A stretch of DNA of 64,000 bases from the NCBI GenBank assembly GCA_963791545.1, contig CAWBSR010000001.1:124001-188000 (forward strand), read 5' to 3'. This document shows, one piece after another, positions 54,992 to 62,683 of this stretch. Numbering within the stretch: the first letter of the stretch is position 1; each line of letters starts with the position of its first letter. The position numbers and the translations under genes were made by a program. Source of the DNA: JALYXV01 sp963791545 (GTDB lineage Bacteria > Actinomycetota > Acidimicrobiia > Acidimicrobiales > Palsa-688). The notes beneath the pieces are model-generated. The model had not been told where the DNA came from and ran no database searches. It saw only the letters and a program-made list of their open reading frames with translations.

Positions 54992-55846
54992 GTGTCCACC
55001 ACCCGACGATCGGCACGTGGAGCGCAATTGGACGAGTTGAGCCGGAGGCAGCTGCTCACAGGTGCGGCGGCGGCATTGGCAGTCGCGTGGGCGGGCGCGT
55101 GTGCCCGCAAGCTGCCGGTAGGCAAGGCCAGCATTGTTCGGGTCCCGGGGCCAGCCGGCGGTGTCCTCATCAGCGGTCGCTTCCAGAGCACCCACATGGG
55201 CCGGGCACTCGGTTGGGCGCTCTCGGCTCCCAGTGGCCCGCCGGCCGGGGTCATCTATTGCCTGCACGGCTACAACGAAGACCACCGCGAGGCCTTCGAC
55301 CAGATCGGCCTTCCCATCGTGGCGGCGACCTCGAAGGCGCCGGTGGCCATCGCCGCCGTCGACGGCGGCAACAGCTACTGGCATGCCCGGGCCGACGGCA
55401 CCGACGCCCAGGCGATGCTCTTCGAGGAGTTCATCCCGCTGGTCGAGTCCTACGTCCAATCGACCAGACGGGCCCTGCTGGGATGGTCGATGGGTGGCTA
55501 CGGGGCCCTGCTGGCGGCGCAGCGCGCGCCGGAGAAGTTCCGGGCCGTGGCGGCCGCCAGTCCCGCCCTGTGGACCAGCGCCGCCCAGACCGCCCGCGGG
55601 GCGTTCGACAACGCGAGCGACTACCAGCGCAACGACGTCTTTGCCGGCGTCGACCACCTGGCCCCCTTGGCGGTGCGAGTCGATTGCGGTACCGGCGACC
55701 CGTTCTTCGCCGCCGACCGGCAGTTCACGGCCCGCCTGCCGCCGGGCCATCAGGGCTCGTTCGGCCCCGGCGGCCACAATGCCGACTACTGGCGGGGGGT
55801 GGCGCCGGGGCAGATCGCCACCATCATGGCCGCCTTCCGATCCTGA
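54992..55846 (+). CDS. Exported alpha/beta-hydrolase (esterase D-like) with Tat-type signal
   Basis: 284 residues from the GTG at 54992; an ATG at 54959 is possible. A twin-arginine signal LSRRQLLTGAAAALAVAWAGAC, with a cysteine that could be lipidated, lies at the N-terminus (written here in part: SRRQLL then AVAWAGAC). The hydrolase body has IYCLHGYNEDH (oxyanion region), LLGWSMGGYGALLAAQ (nucleophile Ser) and GPGGHNADYW (catalytic His). It resembles esterase family proteins of the Ag85/esterase D group. It may release the substrate of the pathway outside the membrane; this is inference. Confidence 0.72.
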   Translation: MSTTRRSARGAQLDELSRRQLLTGAAAALAVAWAGACARKLPVGKASIVRVPGPAGGVLISGRFQSTHMGRALGWALSAPSGPPAGVIYCLHGYNEDHREAFDQIGLPIVAATSKAPVAIAAVDGGNSYWHARADGTDAQAMLFEEFIPLVESYVQSTRRALLGWSMGGYGALLAAQRAPEKFRAVAAASPALWTSAAQTARGAFDNASDYQRNDVFAGVDHLAPLAVRVDCGTGDPFFAADRQFTARLPPGHQGSFGPGGHNADYWRGVAPGQIATIMAAFRS

Positions 55847-55895
55847 CCCGGGCATCAAGCCCTATCCCTGGAGGGCCCGGGCAACCACCAGTATC

Positions 55896-56651
55896 GTGGG
55901 CCGCATTCCCGGGCGGTCGCGAAACGAGACCCGTTCTCTGACCGTGATGGGCCTCGGGGCCGCAGCTGCGATCGACTCCTCGCCGACGGGCGAGGTCCTG
56001 GCCTCATTCGCCCTGGCGTTGTACCTCCGATTCCCTGGCGGTATCGCCGTCATCACCGACCCCTCGATACCCCCCGGGCCGCTGCACGTGACGTCGGACC
56101 TTCCCCTCCCGCACCTGGAGGTCGGGGAGCGCTTCGCCGTCCCCGCCGCGTGGCGGTCGCAGGTGACCATCTGGCGCGGCGCCACCACCATGCCCGAACC
56201 CGGGGCGGCCGCCCTGCTCGCCCCGGTGGCCCGGCAATCGGCACTGCTGGCCGAGCCCCTGGTGGCCCGATGGGAGGCGGCGTCGGTCCAGCATGACCTG
56301 GCGATCGTGGGCCGCCTGCTCGGGGGGCTGGGGCCAGGTTTGACCCCCAGCGGCGACGACGCCCTGGCCGGGATATTTCTCGCCACCTATCTCCGCAGGC
56401 CCGACTGGCAGCCCCACCTCGTCGATCTGGCGGCGAGGGTGGACACCCACGAGATATCCCGGGCCTTCCTCACCTGGGCGGCCCGGGGCCAGAGCATCGA
56501 GCCCGTCCACCGCCTGCTGGCCGGCAACGCCGGCGCGGCCGGAGATCTCCTCGCGCTCGGCCACACCTCGGGCGCCGACCTGGCCCTGGGGCTCCTGTGG
56601 GGCCTAGAGGCAGAGCTTGAAGGTGCTGTCGAAGTACAAGACGAAGCCTGA
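55896..56651 (+). CDS. DUF2877 protein, YlbF/AllH-like
   Basis: 251 residues from the GTG at 55896; starts at 55944-55949 are alternatives. The family signature GGLGPGLTPSGDDALAGIF is near residue 155. The C-terminal ISRAFLTWAARGQSIEPVHRLL segment is also typical. Together with FdrA (41835) and DUF1116 (53518) it completes the three-subunit oxamate carbamoyltransferase set. Its 3' end overlaps, on the opposite strand, the last 48 bases of a small membrane gene. Confidence 0.78.
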   Translation: MGRIPGRSRNETRSLTVMGLGAAAAIDSSPTGEVLASFALALYLRFPGGIAVITDPSIPPGPLHVTSDLPLPHLEVGERFAVPAAWRSQVTIWRGATTMPEPGAAALLAPVARQSALLAEPLVARWEAASVQHDLAIVGRLLGGLGPGLTPSGDDALAGIFLATYLRRPDWQPHLVDLAARVDTHEISRAFLTWAARGQSIEPVHRLLAGNAGAAGDLLALGHTSGADLALGLLWGLEAELEGAVEVQDEA

Positions 56652-56873
56652 AACCACCAGCGCCACGACCACGACAATCCACACGACGAGGAACAGCCGC
56701 CACCGAGGCCTCTTGGATGGCGGGCCGGCACCCGTCGTGGCCAGCTTGACCACCAGCGCCATCAGGGCCAGAAAGCCCCCGATACCCAGCAGCACCGGCG
56801 CCACGAGGCTGTACTGCGTAGTCCTCGAACATCCCCCCGCCAGCCGGACCTGACGGGCGGTCATCACGGCCAC
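56604..56873 (-). CDS. Small two-helix membrane protein
   Basis: 89 residues with two hydrophobic segments (VAPVLLGIGGFLALMALVVKLA and LFLVVWIVVVVALVVSGFVLYF, each in part) separated by a basic PPSKRPRWR loop. The helices argue for a real gene although it overlaps the DUF2877 gene by 48 bases on the other strand. It lies 65 bp downstream of the ABC ATPase. No family recognised. Confidence 0.5.
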   Translation of the reverse strand: MAVMTARQVRLAGGCSRTTQYSLVAPVLLGIGGFLALMALVVKLATTGAGPPSKRPRWRLFLVVWIVVVVALVVSGFVLYFDSTFKLCL

Positions 56874-56938
56874 CGTGTCCCCTGCTCCGAGGAGGGCGGT
56901 GGCGATGCCAAGCAGGGCAGGTGCCGGTTGGGCTCTGA

Positions 56939-57703
56939 CTACAGCACCTTGGCCAGAAAGGCCCGGGTCCGTTCCTCCTGGGGATTGCCGAGCACATCCC
57001 GAGGGCGGCCCCGCTCGATGACCGCGCCCGCGTCCATGAACGCCAGCGCGTCGCCCACTTCTCGGGCGAAGCCCATCTCGTGGGTCACGACGACCATCGT
57101 CATGCCGTCATCGGCCAGGCCCCGCATGACGTCGAGCACCTCGCCCACCAACTCCGGGTCGAGGGCCGAGGTGGGCTCGTCGAAGAGCATCAACTTGGGC
57201 TCCATGGCCAGTGCCCGGGCGATGGCCACCCGCTGCTGCTGGCCCCCGGAGAGCTGGTTGGGGTAGGCGTCAACCTTGCTGCCCAGGCCGACCCGCTCCA
57301 GCAGGGCCCGGGCCCGGGCCTCGACCGCACTTTTGCTCTCCCCCTTGACGACCATCGGCGCCATCATCACGTTGGCCAGCGCTGTCATGTGGGGAAACAG
57401 GTTGAAGCGCTGGAACACCATCCCGATCTGGGCCCGCTTGGCGCACACCTCTCGATCCCGCAGCTCGTAGAGCTTGCCACCCTGCTCCCGGTAGCCGACC
57501 AGCTGGCCGTCGACGGACAGCCGGCCGCCGTCGATCTTCTCGAGGTGGTTGATGCAGCGCAGGAAGGTGCTCTTGCCCGACCCCGAAGGTCCGATCAGGC
57601 AGCACACCTCACCCGGGGCCACCTCGAGGTCGATTCCCTGCAGGGCGTCGAAGTGGCCGTAGCTCTTACGGACCCCCTCCGCCTGCACCATCAACTCGGC
57701 CAT
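56939..57703 (-). CDS. Polar amino acid ABC transporter, ATPase
   Basis: 254 residues of GlnQ/HisP type. Walker A GPSGSGKS (38-45), the signature LSGGQQQR, Walker B MLFDEPTSALDP and the family feature MVFQRFNLFPHMTAL. It powers uptake with the permease and binding protein that precede it in transcription. The substrate (amino acid or related polar compound) is not determinable; the nearby nitrile and carbamoyl genes suggest a nitrogen-rich compound. Confidence 0.9.
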   Translation of the reverse strand: MAELMVQAEGVRKSYGHFDALQGIDLEVAPGEVCCLIGPSGSGKSTFLRCINHLEKIDGGRLSVDGQLVGYREQGGKLYELRDREVCAKRAQIGMVFQRFNLFPHMTALANVMMAPMVVKGESKSAVEARARALLERVGLGSKVDAYPNQLSGGQQQRVAIARALAMEPKLMLFDEPTSALDPELVGEVLDVMRGLADDGMTMVVVTHEMGFAREVGDALAFMDAGAVIERGRPRDVLGNPQEERTRAFLAKVL

Positions 57704-57721
57704 GTCGGGGTCCCCTCCTCC

Positions 57722-58735
57722 TCAGCCACCGTGGCCGCGCCCGGCCAGCACCGGCGGGTCGGCCCGGTTGGCCTGGGCCCGCTCGACCCGCCGGCGGATC
57801 TTCTGCAACGGGGTGAGCGGCAGCTCCCGGAGCGCCCCACGGGCGAAATGGCGTTCCAGGTAGTACTGACCGACGGTCAGGACCGAGGTCATGATCAGGT
57901 ACCAGAAGCTGGCCACCATCAGGAGGGGCACGGTCTGATAGGTCCGGCTGTAGATGTTCTCCACCGCCCGCAGCAACTCCACGACCGTGATGGTGCTGGC
58001 CAGCGAGGTGGTTTTCAGCATGGAGATGGTCTCGTTCCCCATGGGCGGGATGATGACCCGCATGGCCTGAGGCAGCACGATGCGCTTCATCGTGCCCAGA
58101 CGGGTCATGCCCAGCGCCTGGGCCGCCTCGGTCTGGCCCTCGTCGACCGAGAGGATGCCGGCCCGCACGATCTCGGCCATGTACGCCCCCTCGTTCAGGC
58201 CGAGGCCGAAGATGGCGGCCGCGAACGGGGTGACGACGGTGTTGGCATTCAGGTGCAGGAACTGGGGCCCGATGAACGGTATCCCGAGCGTCAGGGCCGG
58301 GTACAGGTAGCTGATGTCGTACCAAAACAACAGCTGCACCAGGACCGGCGTACCCCGGAAGAACCAGATGTAGATCCAGCTGGCGCTGGAGACGATGGGG
58401 TTGGGAGAGAGCCGCATCACGGCCAGCACCACGCCGAGCACGATGCCGATCACCATGGCGATGATTGTCAGCTCGATGGTGATGACCACGCCGGCCAGCA
58501 CCGGCCGGGAGAACATGTACTTGCCCACCACGTCCCATTGGAACCGCGGCTGGACGGGGCCCCCCCGGGTTGTCCTGGACACGGTGATGGTGTGCACGAA
58601 CATGGCCAGCAGGACGGCGATGATGGCGGTGCTGGCCCAGCGCCCCGGGTGGCGGACCGGTATCGCCGTGATTTCGGAGGCGGGCGGCGGGCCCTGACTG
58701 TTCTCGCTCCCGGAGGTTGTCGTGGCCGCAGCCAT
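57722..58735 (-). CDS. Polar amino acid ABC transporter, permease
   Basis: 337 residues with a long N-terminal part (one extra helix near residue 40). The HisMQ-type core begins GVVITIELTIIAMVIGIVLGV (part) and contains the EAA-like loop EGQTEAAQALGMTRLGTMKRIVLPQAMR (in parts). AEIVRAGILSVDEG is family-typical. Coupled with the ATPase (18 bp). Confidence 0.9.
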   Translation of the reverse strand: MAAATTTSGSENSQGPPPASEITAIPVRHPGRWASTAIIAVLLAMFVHTITVSRTTRGGPVQPRFQWDVVGKYMFSRPVLAGVVITIELTIIAMVIGIVLGVVLAVMRLSPNPIVSSASWIYIWFFRGTPVLVQLLFWYDISYLYPALTLGIPFIGPQFLHLNANTVVTPFAAAIFGLGLNEGAYMAEIVRAGILSVDEGQTEAAQALGMTRLGTMKRIVLPQAMRVIIPPMGNETISMLKTTSLASTITVVELLRAVENIYSRTYQTVPLLMVASFWYLIMTSVLTVGQYYLERHFARGALRELPLTPLQKIRRRVERAQANRADPPVLAGRGHGG

Positions 58736-58753
58736 GACCGGCCCCCCCCCCGG

Positions 58754-59647
58754 CTAGCTGGTCGCCCCGTTGATGACGGGGTTGGTGATGGCTCCCGCCT
58801 GGACGTTCCATTTAGTGAGGATCTGGGTGTACATCCCGTTGGCCATCAGGTCCTTGACGGCGGCCAAGACGGCGTCCTTCAGGCCGTTCTTCGGCATCGC
58901 CAACCCGTAGGGAGCGGTGGAGAACGGTGTTCCCACCAGCTTGAACTGACCGCTGGACTTCTGCACGATGTACGCGGCGACCTGGGAGTCGGAGAAGCCC
59001 ACGTCGGCCCGGCCGCTGGAGACAGCCAGGTTGGCGGCGTTCTGGTCCGAGAACACCAGCACCTTGTCGACCGGCATATTTTTTGACTGACAGGTCTTCA
59101 CCTGGGCCTGGGCGTCGGTCTGCTCGGTCGTGCCGCTCTCCACGGCCACCGTGTGGCCGCAGAGGGAATCGAGGCCGTCGAAGGCGACGGTGCCGGCCGC
59201 GGGTACGTAGAAGCCCTCACCGAAGCTGCCGTAGGTGACGAAGTCGACCTGCTTCTCCCGCTCCTTGGTGTCGGTGAACGACGAGGCCCCGAGGTCGAAC
59301 TTCCCGGACAGGAGGCCCGGGATAATCGTGTCGAAGGTGGCGTTCTGGAGGCTCACCGCCAGGCCCAGCTCCTTGGCGATGGCGGTGGCGAGATCGGCGT
59401 CCATTCCCATGATGGACTTGCCGTCGGCGCCTATGAACTCATCGGGCGCGTAGGAGGCGTCCATGGCCACCGTCAAGGTTCCCTTGCTCTTGAGCGCGGC
59501 GGGGACCAAGGCGGCGGGGGAAGTGCCGTTCCCCGCCGTGGTACCCGACGTGGCACCGACGGTGGTGTTGGTGGTCACCTTGCCTCCACCACTGCTGCAC
59601 CCGGCTGCCACGATGACGGCTACCGCCAACCCCGCCAACCAACGCAT
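58754..59647 (-). CDS. ABC transporter substrate-binding lipoprotein
   Basis: 297 residues from the ATG at 59645-59647, chosen because GAGGGG lies upstream. Lipobox VAAGC. A Thr/Gly linker is followed by the SBP_bac_3 fold: LTVAMDASYAPDEFI, MGMDADLATAIAKELGL, LLSGKFDLGASSFTDTKERE (part), VAVESGTTEQTDAQAQ and GLAMPKNGLKDAVLAAV. First gene of the transporter operon; 118 bp separate it from osmC. Confidence 0.9.
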   Translation of the reverse strand: MRWLAGLAVAVIVAAGCSSGGGKVTTNTTVGATSGTTAGNGTSPAALVPAALKSKGTLTVAMDASYAPDEFIGADGKSIMGMDADLATAIAKELGLAVSLQNATFDTIIPGLLSGKFDLGASSFTDTKEREKQVDFVTYGSFGEGFYVPAAGTVAFDGLDSLCGHTVAVESGTTEQTDAQAQVKTCQSKNMPVDKVLVFSDQNAANLAVSSGRADVGFSDSQVAAYIVQKSSGQFKLVGTPFSTAPYGLAMPKNGLKDAVLAAVKDLMANGMYTQILTKWNVQAGAITNPVINGATS

Positions 59648-59764
59648 GTCGTCGTCCCCTCTTCCGGCCCCTGAGAAAAGCAACGGTAGTCGATCGACTT
59701 GTTTTCATGGCCTCCATCGTTGTCCTTATGGAAGGCGGCGCCGCCGAGGTCGGACGTCAGCGCC

Positions 59765-60172
59765 TCAGGTCGGCCGCCCGTCGCTGACCACCACCTCGAC
59801 CTCGCTCACCGCACGGAGGGTGTTGGACACGTAGCAGACCGCCGCCGCCCGCTCCAGCAGCGGGGCCAGCTGTTCGGCCGGCAGACGGGACGACACCTCG
59901 ACCCGCAGCGCCGAGAACTTGGGCCCCTCGTAGTCCCCCACTGCCCGCACCGAGAGGTCGGGCAGGGTGATGCCCCGCTTGCGGGCCACATGGTGCACGG
60001 CGAGCGTGAAACACGAGGCCAGTGAGGCCAGGAACACCTCGGTCGGCTGGGGGCCCGCCCCCCCACCGCCCGCGCTCTCGGGCTCGTCGATGATCATCTC
60101 GAAGGACCCGATGGTCACCCGGCAGCGATAGTTGCCCTCCCAGACCGCTTCAACCGACCGCGACGCGCCCAA
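59765..60172 (-). CDS. OsmC/Ohr-family protein
   Basis: 135 residues. The two redox cysteines are in LASLASCFTLAVHHVARKRG and AAAVCYVSNTLRAV, and the N-terminal strand pattern VEAVWEGNYRCRVTIGSFEM (part) is typical. These proteins detoxify organic hydroperoxides. It follows the nitrile hydratase activator in one minus operon, one base after its stop, so it may protect the hydratase cysteines. Confidence 0.85.
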   Translation of the reverse strand: MGASRSVEAVWEGNYRCRVTIGSFEMIIDEPESAGGGGAGPQPTEVFLASLASCFTLAVHHVARKRGITLPDLSVRAVGDYEGPKFSALRVEVSSRLPAEQLAPLLERAAAVCYVSNTLRAVSEVEVVVSDGRPT

Positions 60173-60173
60173 G

Positions 60174-60548
60174 TCACACGTCGTGGCGGTGGTGGCGGTG
60201 ATCGGGGCCGCCGTGGTCGTGGCCTGCCGGGCGCGCCGCCAGCTCCTCAGTACGCTGGTCCACGTCGTGGTCGCCGAGCACGCCCTGGTCGAGCAGCAGT
60301 TGTTCCAGAGCGTCCTGCCAGCAGCGCCAGTAACTCCACGACTCGTCGCCGGGGGAGTGGGAGCACTCCCAGGCGCCGATGGTGGCGATGAGCTGCCGGC
60401 GGAACGCCTCCCACTCGATGACCCCGGCCGCGTCCAGGGCGACCGCCAACCCGAAGGCGCGGCTCTCCCACGGCTCGGAGAAGGCCAGCTCCCCGTTGCG
60501 CCGGGGCGGCGCCGCCGGGCCCTCGATGTCCAGTTGCGGCGTCGTCAT
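60174..60548 (-). CDS. Nitrile hydratase activator/accessory protein with His-rich tail
   Basis: 124 residues from the ATG at 60546-60548, overlapping the alpha-subunit stop (ATGA). The body resembles the beta-subunit N-terminal region (GELAFSEPWESRAFGLAVAL, then FRRQLIATIGAWE and WSYWRCWQDALEQLLLDQGV), as in the P14K/NhlE activators that help insert the metal. The tail GHDHGGPDHRHHRHDV is rich in His and could hold cobalt. Position directly after alpha is the standard one. Confidence 0.78.
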   Translation of the reverse strand: MTTPQLDIEGPAAPPRRNGELAFSEPWESRAFGLAVALDAAGVIEWEAFRRQLIATIGAWECSHSPGDESWSYWRCWQDALEQLLLDQGVLGDHDVDQRTEELAARPAGHDHGGPDHRHHRHDV

Positions 60549-61135
60549 GACGGGGCGGGCACCTTGGCGATGCCCACCATGGCGTCGCGCGTGACCAGCC
60601 CCGCCAGCTCGTCCTCGGTCATGGCCTCGGTCCCCGCAGGACGCTGCGGCAGGATCATGTACCGGCATTCGGACACGCTGTCGGCGACGCGGATCTCGAC
60701 GTCCTCGCCCAGGTCCAGGCCGAACTCGTGCAGCACCGCCCGCGGCTCCCTGACGATCCGGGCACGGTAGGCGGGGTCCTTGTACCAGCTGGGCGGCAGG
60801 CCCAGCACCGCCCATGGATAGCACGAGCACAGGGTGCAGACCACCACGTTGTGAACCTGGTCGGTGTTCTCCACCACCTCCAGATGCTCGGTCTGGGGAC
60901 CCTTGAATCCCAGTTCGGCCACCGCCGCGGTGCCGTCGGCCAGCAAACGCTCCTTGTATTCCCGATCCACCCAAGCCTTGGCAACGACCTTGGCACCGTT
61001 GAGCGGACCCACATCGGATTCGTACATCTTGATATAGGCGGCCATCACCTTGGGGTCGACCAGGCTACGCTCGACCAGTATCGATTCCAAGGCCTCGGTC
61101 CGCAAGGAAATCGGCAGCCGCTCGGAAACGCTCAT
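60545..61135 (-). CDS. Nitrile hydratase alpha subunit, cobalt type
   Basis: 196 residues. The metal motif CTLCSC (C100, C103, C105 in NVVVCTLCSCYPWAVLGLPP) has Thr after the first Cys, marking the cobalt form. VREPRAVLHEFGLDLGEDVEIRVADS is the typical C-terminal part. It hydrates nitriles to amides. The gamma subunit of thiocyanate hydrolase carries the same motif, but a full-length beta partner next to it favours nitrile hydratase. Order beta-alpha-activator, each overlapping by ATGA. Confidence 0.9.
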   Translation of the reverse strand: MSVSERLPISLRTEALESILVERSLVDPKVMAAYIKMYESDVGPLNGAKVVAKAWVDREYKERLLADGTAAVAELGFKGPQTEHLEVVENTDQVHNVVVCTLCSCYPWAVLGLPPSWYKDPAYRARIVREPRAVLHEFGLDLGEDVEIRVADSVSECRYMILPQRPAGTEAMTEDELAGLVTRDAMVGIAKVPAPS

Positions 61136-61797
61136 GTCACCGGCTCCAGATAATCGTCGTAAAGGTCAATGTTGAGCACGAAATCCTCGGCGTCGCCGCC
61201 CCAGAGCTCGCGGGAACGGAATTCCACCGAGTACACGTGCTGAATGTTCTCGCCCTGGAAATGGGCATTGGTGTCGGGGAAGACGTGGGCCGGCTGCACC
61301 CGGCGCACCGCCCCTACCCGGCCCCGCACGTAATGGGGCAGACGGGTGTGGCCCGACGGGTGGATGTCCTTGGCCCGAACCGGATCACCGGGGGAAAAAC
61401 GAGGCGCGGCGTCGAGAGGCCGCAGTGAGCCGGGACCGGTCGGTTTGTAGTCGGGCCGGCTCGGTTCGGGTTCCGGCGGGTCACTGACGTCCTCGCCCAG
61501 TTCCTTGCGGGTCCTGGCGTCCACCGCCCCGGGGGAGATAATACCGCTGTCGGTAAGGAGATTCTCGGCCCCCCGCAGCCACCTCCCGTAGTAGCCGTCG
61601 GCGAGGTAGTCGAGCGGTTCCAGCCGGTTCATGGAATGGCGGAAGGCGTCCAGATTGGTCCCCGATACCCGCATGGACAGGAGAGCCAGGGCAAAGGCGC
61701 GTTTCTCCCACTCCTCGCGGAACGGTGGCTCGTCAGGCGACGGGCCGCTGACCGATCCCCAGTCCTGCATCCCCCCCATGTCGTGGATACCGTCCAC
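61132..61797 (-). CDS. Nitrile hydratase beta subunit
   Basis: 221 residues from the GTG at 61795-61797 with GGAGG upstream; the start gives the canonical MDGIHDMGGMQDWGSV. The body has FREEWEKRAFALALLSM and YYGRWLRGAENLL. The SH3-like C-terminal domain begins FSPGDPVRAKDIHPSGHTRLP and ends HVYSVEFRSRELWGGDAEDF (parts). Partner of the alpha subunit. The 99 bases between it and the next gene contain no clear promoter. Confidence 0.9.
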   Translation of the reverse strand: MDGIHDMGGMQDWGSVSGPSPDEPPFREEWEKRAFALALLSMRVSGTNLDAFRHSMNRLEPLDYLADGYYGRWLRGAENLLTDSGIISPGAVDARTRKELGEDVSDPPEPEPSRPDYKPTGPGSLRPLDAAPRFSPGDPVRAKDIHPSGHTRLPHYVRGRVGAVRRVQPAHVFPDTNAHFQGENIQHVYSVEFRSRELWGGDAEDFVLNIDLYDDYLEPVT

Positions 61798-61896
61798 TAA
61801 CCACCTCCGGTCATTCGTATCTTCAACAAAAGCATGCGCTCCCGGGCGCGGCGCCACGCGCGCCGCGGGAGGCATTTCTTCCCAACTTGTATTTGG

Positions 61897-62385
61897 TCAG
61901 ACGGTCCAGGTGTTGATTTGGAAAGCGCCTTCGCGCCACGCCGTCAGGGCGGCGTCGAGCACGTCGAGGGGGTTGAAGGCCTTGACGCCGGGGATGAGGT
62001 CGTCCTCCCGGAAACCGTACAGGGCGCCCATGGCGAAGCGGCAGGCATAGATAGTGGCCCCCTCCTTCAGGAGGGTCTTGATCTGATTGTTGATGGCCAT
62101 GTGACCGGGAAAGGCCTCGTTGCCGACCGTCGGATAACCCCGGGTTCCCGAGGCGAGGAGCACGCCGGGCCCGTACAGGACGATATTGACCTCGAAGCCC
62201 TTGCGGACCAGGCGGGTCGAGGTCAACAGGTTGACCAGGGCCACCGAACCCTCATAGGGAACGCTGTGAATGAAAACGAATGCCTTTTCGCCCGGGTTGG
62301 CCTTGATGTCGGGGAAAACCTTCTCCTCGGCGTTGAACAGGCCCTCACCCTCGGCGGGAATCGGGTTGTTTACGGTTTTGGGCAT
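61897..62385 (-). CDS. MSMEG_0572/Sll0783-family nitrogen-starvation protein
   Basis: 162 residues; AAGGAGGG lies directly before the ATG. The pattern KAFVFIHSVPYEGSVALVNLL, RKGFEVNIVLYGPGVLLAS, GDEAFPGH-like GNEAFPGHMAINNQIKTLL and ATIYACRFAMGALYG, ending QINTWTV, fits the Sll0783/MSMEG_0572 family. Its fold may be DsrE-like. In cyanobacteria and mycobacteria these genes lie with a nitrilase, radical SAM, acetyltransferase and AIR-synthase-like genes. Here it accompanies nitrile hydratase instead. Function unknown. Confidence 0.65.
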   Translation of the reverse strand: MPKTVNNPIPAEGEGLFNAEEKVFPDIKANPGEKAFVFIHSVPYEGSVALVNLLTSTRLVRKGFEVNIVLYGPGVLLASGTRGYPTVGNEAFPGHMAINNQIKTLLKEGATIYACRFAMGALYGFREDDLIPGVKAFNPLDVLDAALTAWREGAFQINTWTV

Positions 62386-62421
62386 ACACCCTCCTTTGCT
62401 TGATTTTTCAGATGACAGGTT

Positions 62422-62679
62422 TTAGACGGCGGGATGGTGGCGGACCGGCGCCCCGCTCCACTCCTGGCGGTGGCTGCCCGGCAGGATCCCGATGGTGAAG
62501 CGGCGCAACCGCCACGGCAGGCGGCGATAGACGGGAACAAATACCTTGCGCCAGAAGAGCTCCCGCGTGGTGCGGGGCGGCGGGGGACGGCCCCGGCCGT
62601 ATTTCTCGGCGGCCCGGGACTGGGCGTCGCGCAGCAGATAGTGCTCGGAGTTGGATCGGAGCCAGCGGGCGAGGGACAT
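62422..62679 (-). CDS. Small basic protein of unknown function
   Basis: 85 residues from the ATG at 62677-62679, five bases after the flavoprotein stop. It is rich in Arg and Trp (MSLARWLRSNSEHYLLRD, RELFWRKVFVPVYRRLPWRLRRFTIGIL in parts). The amphipathic basic character suggests membrane-surface association or a subunit of its neighbours. No family recognised. Confidence 0.5.
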   Translation of the reverse strand: MSLARWLRSNSEHYLLRDAQSRAAEKYGRGRPPPPRTTRELFWRKVFVPVYRRLPWRLRRFTIGILPGSHRQEWSGAPVRHHPAV

Positions 62680-62683
62680 GTTC

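Noticed and set aside
60545..61797. Thiocyanate hydrolase instead of nitrile hydratase
   Set aside because: The CTLCSC motif is shared, but the beta subunit is a single full-length chain and starts with the canonical hydratase N-terminus; thiocyanate hydrolase has beta split in two.
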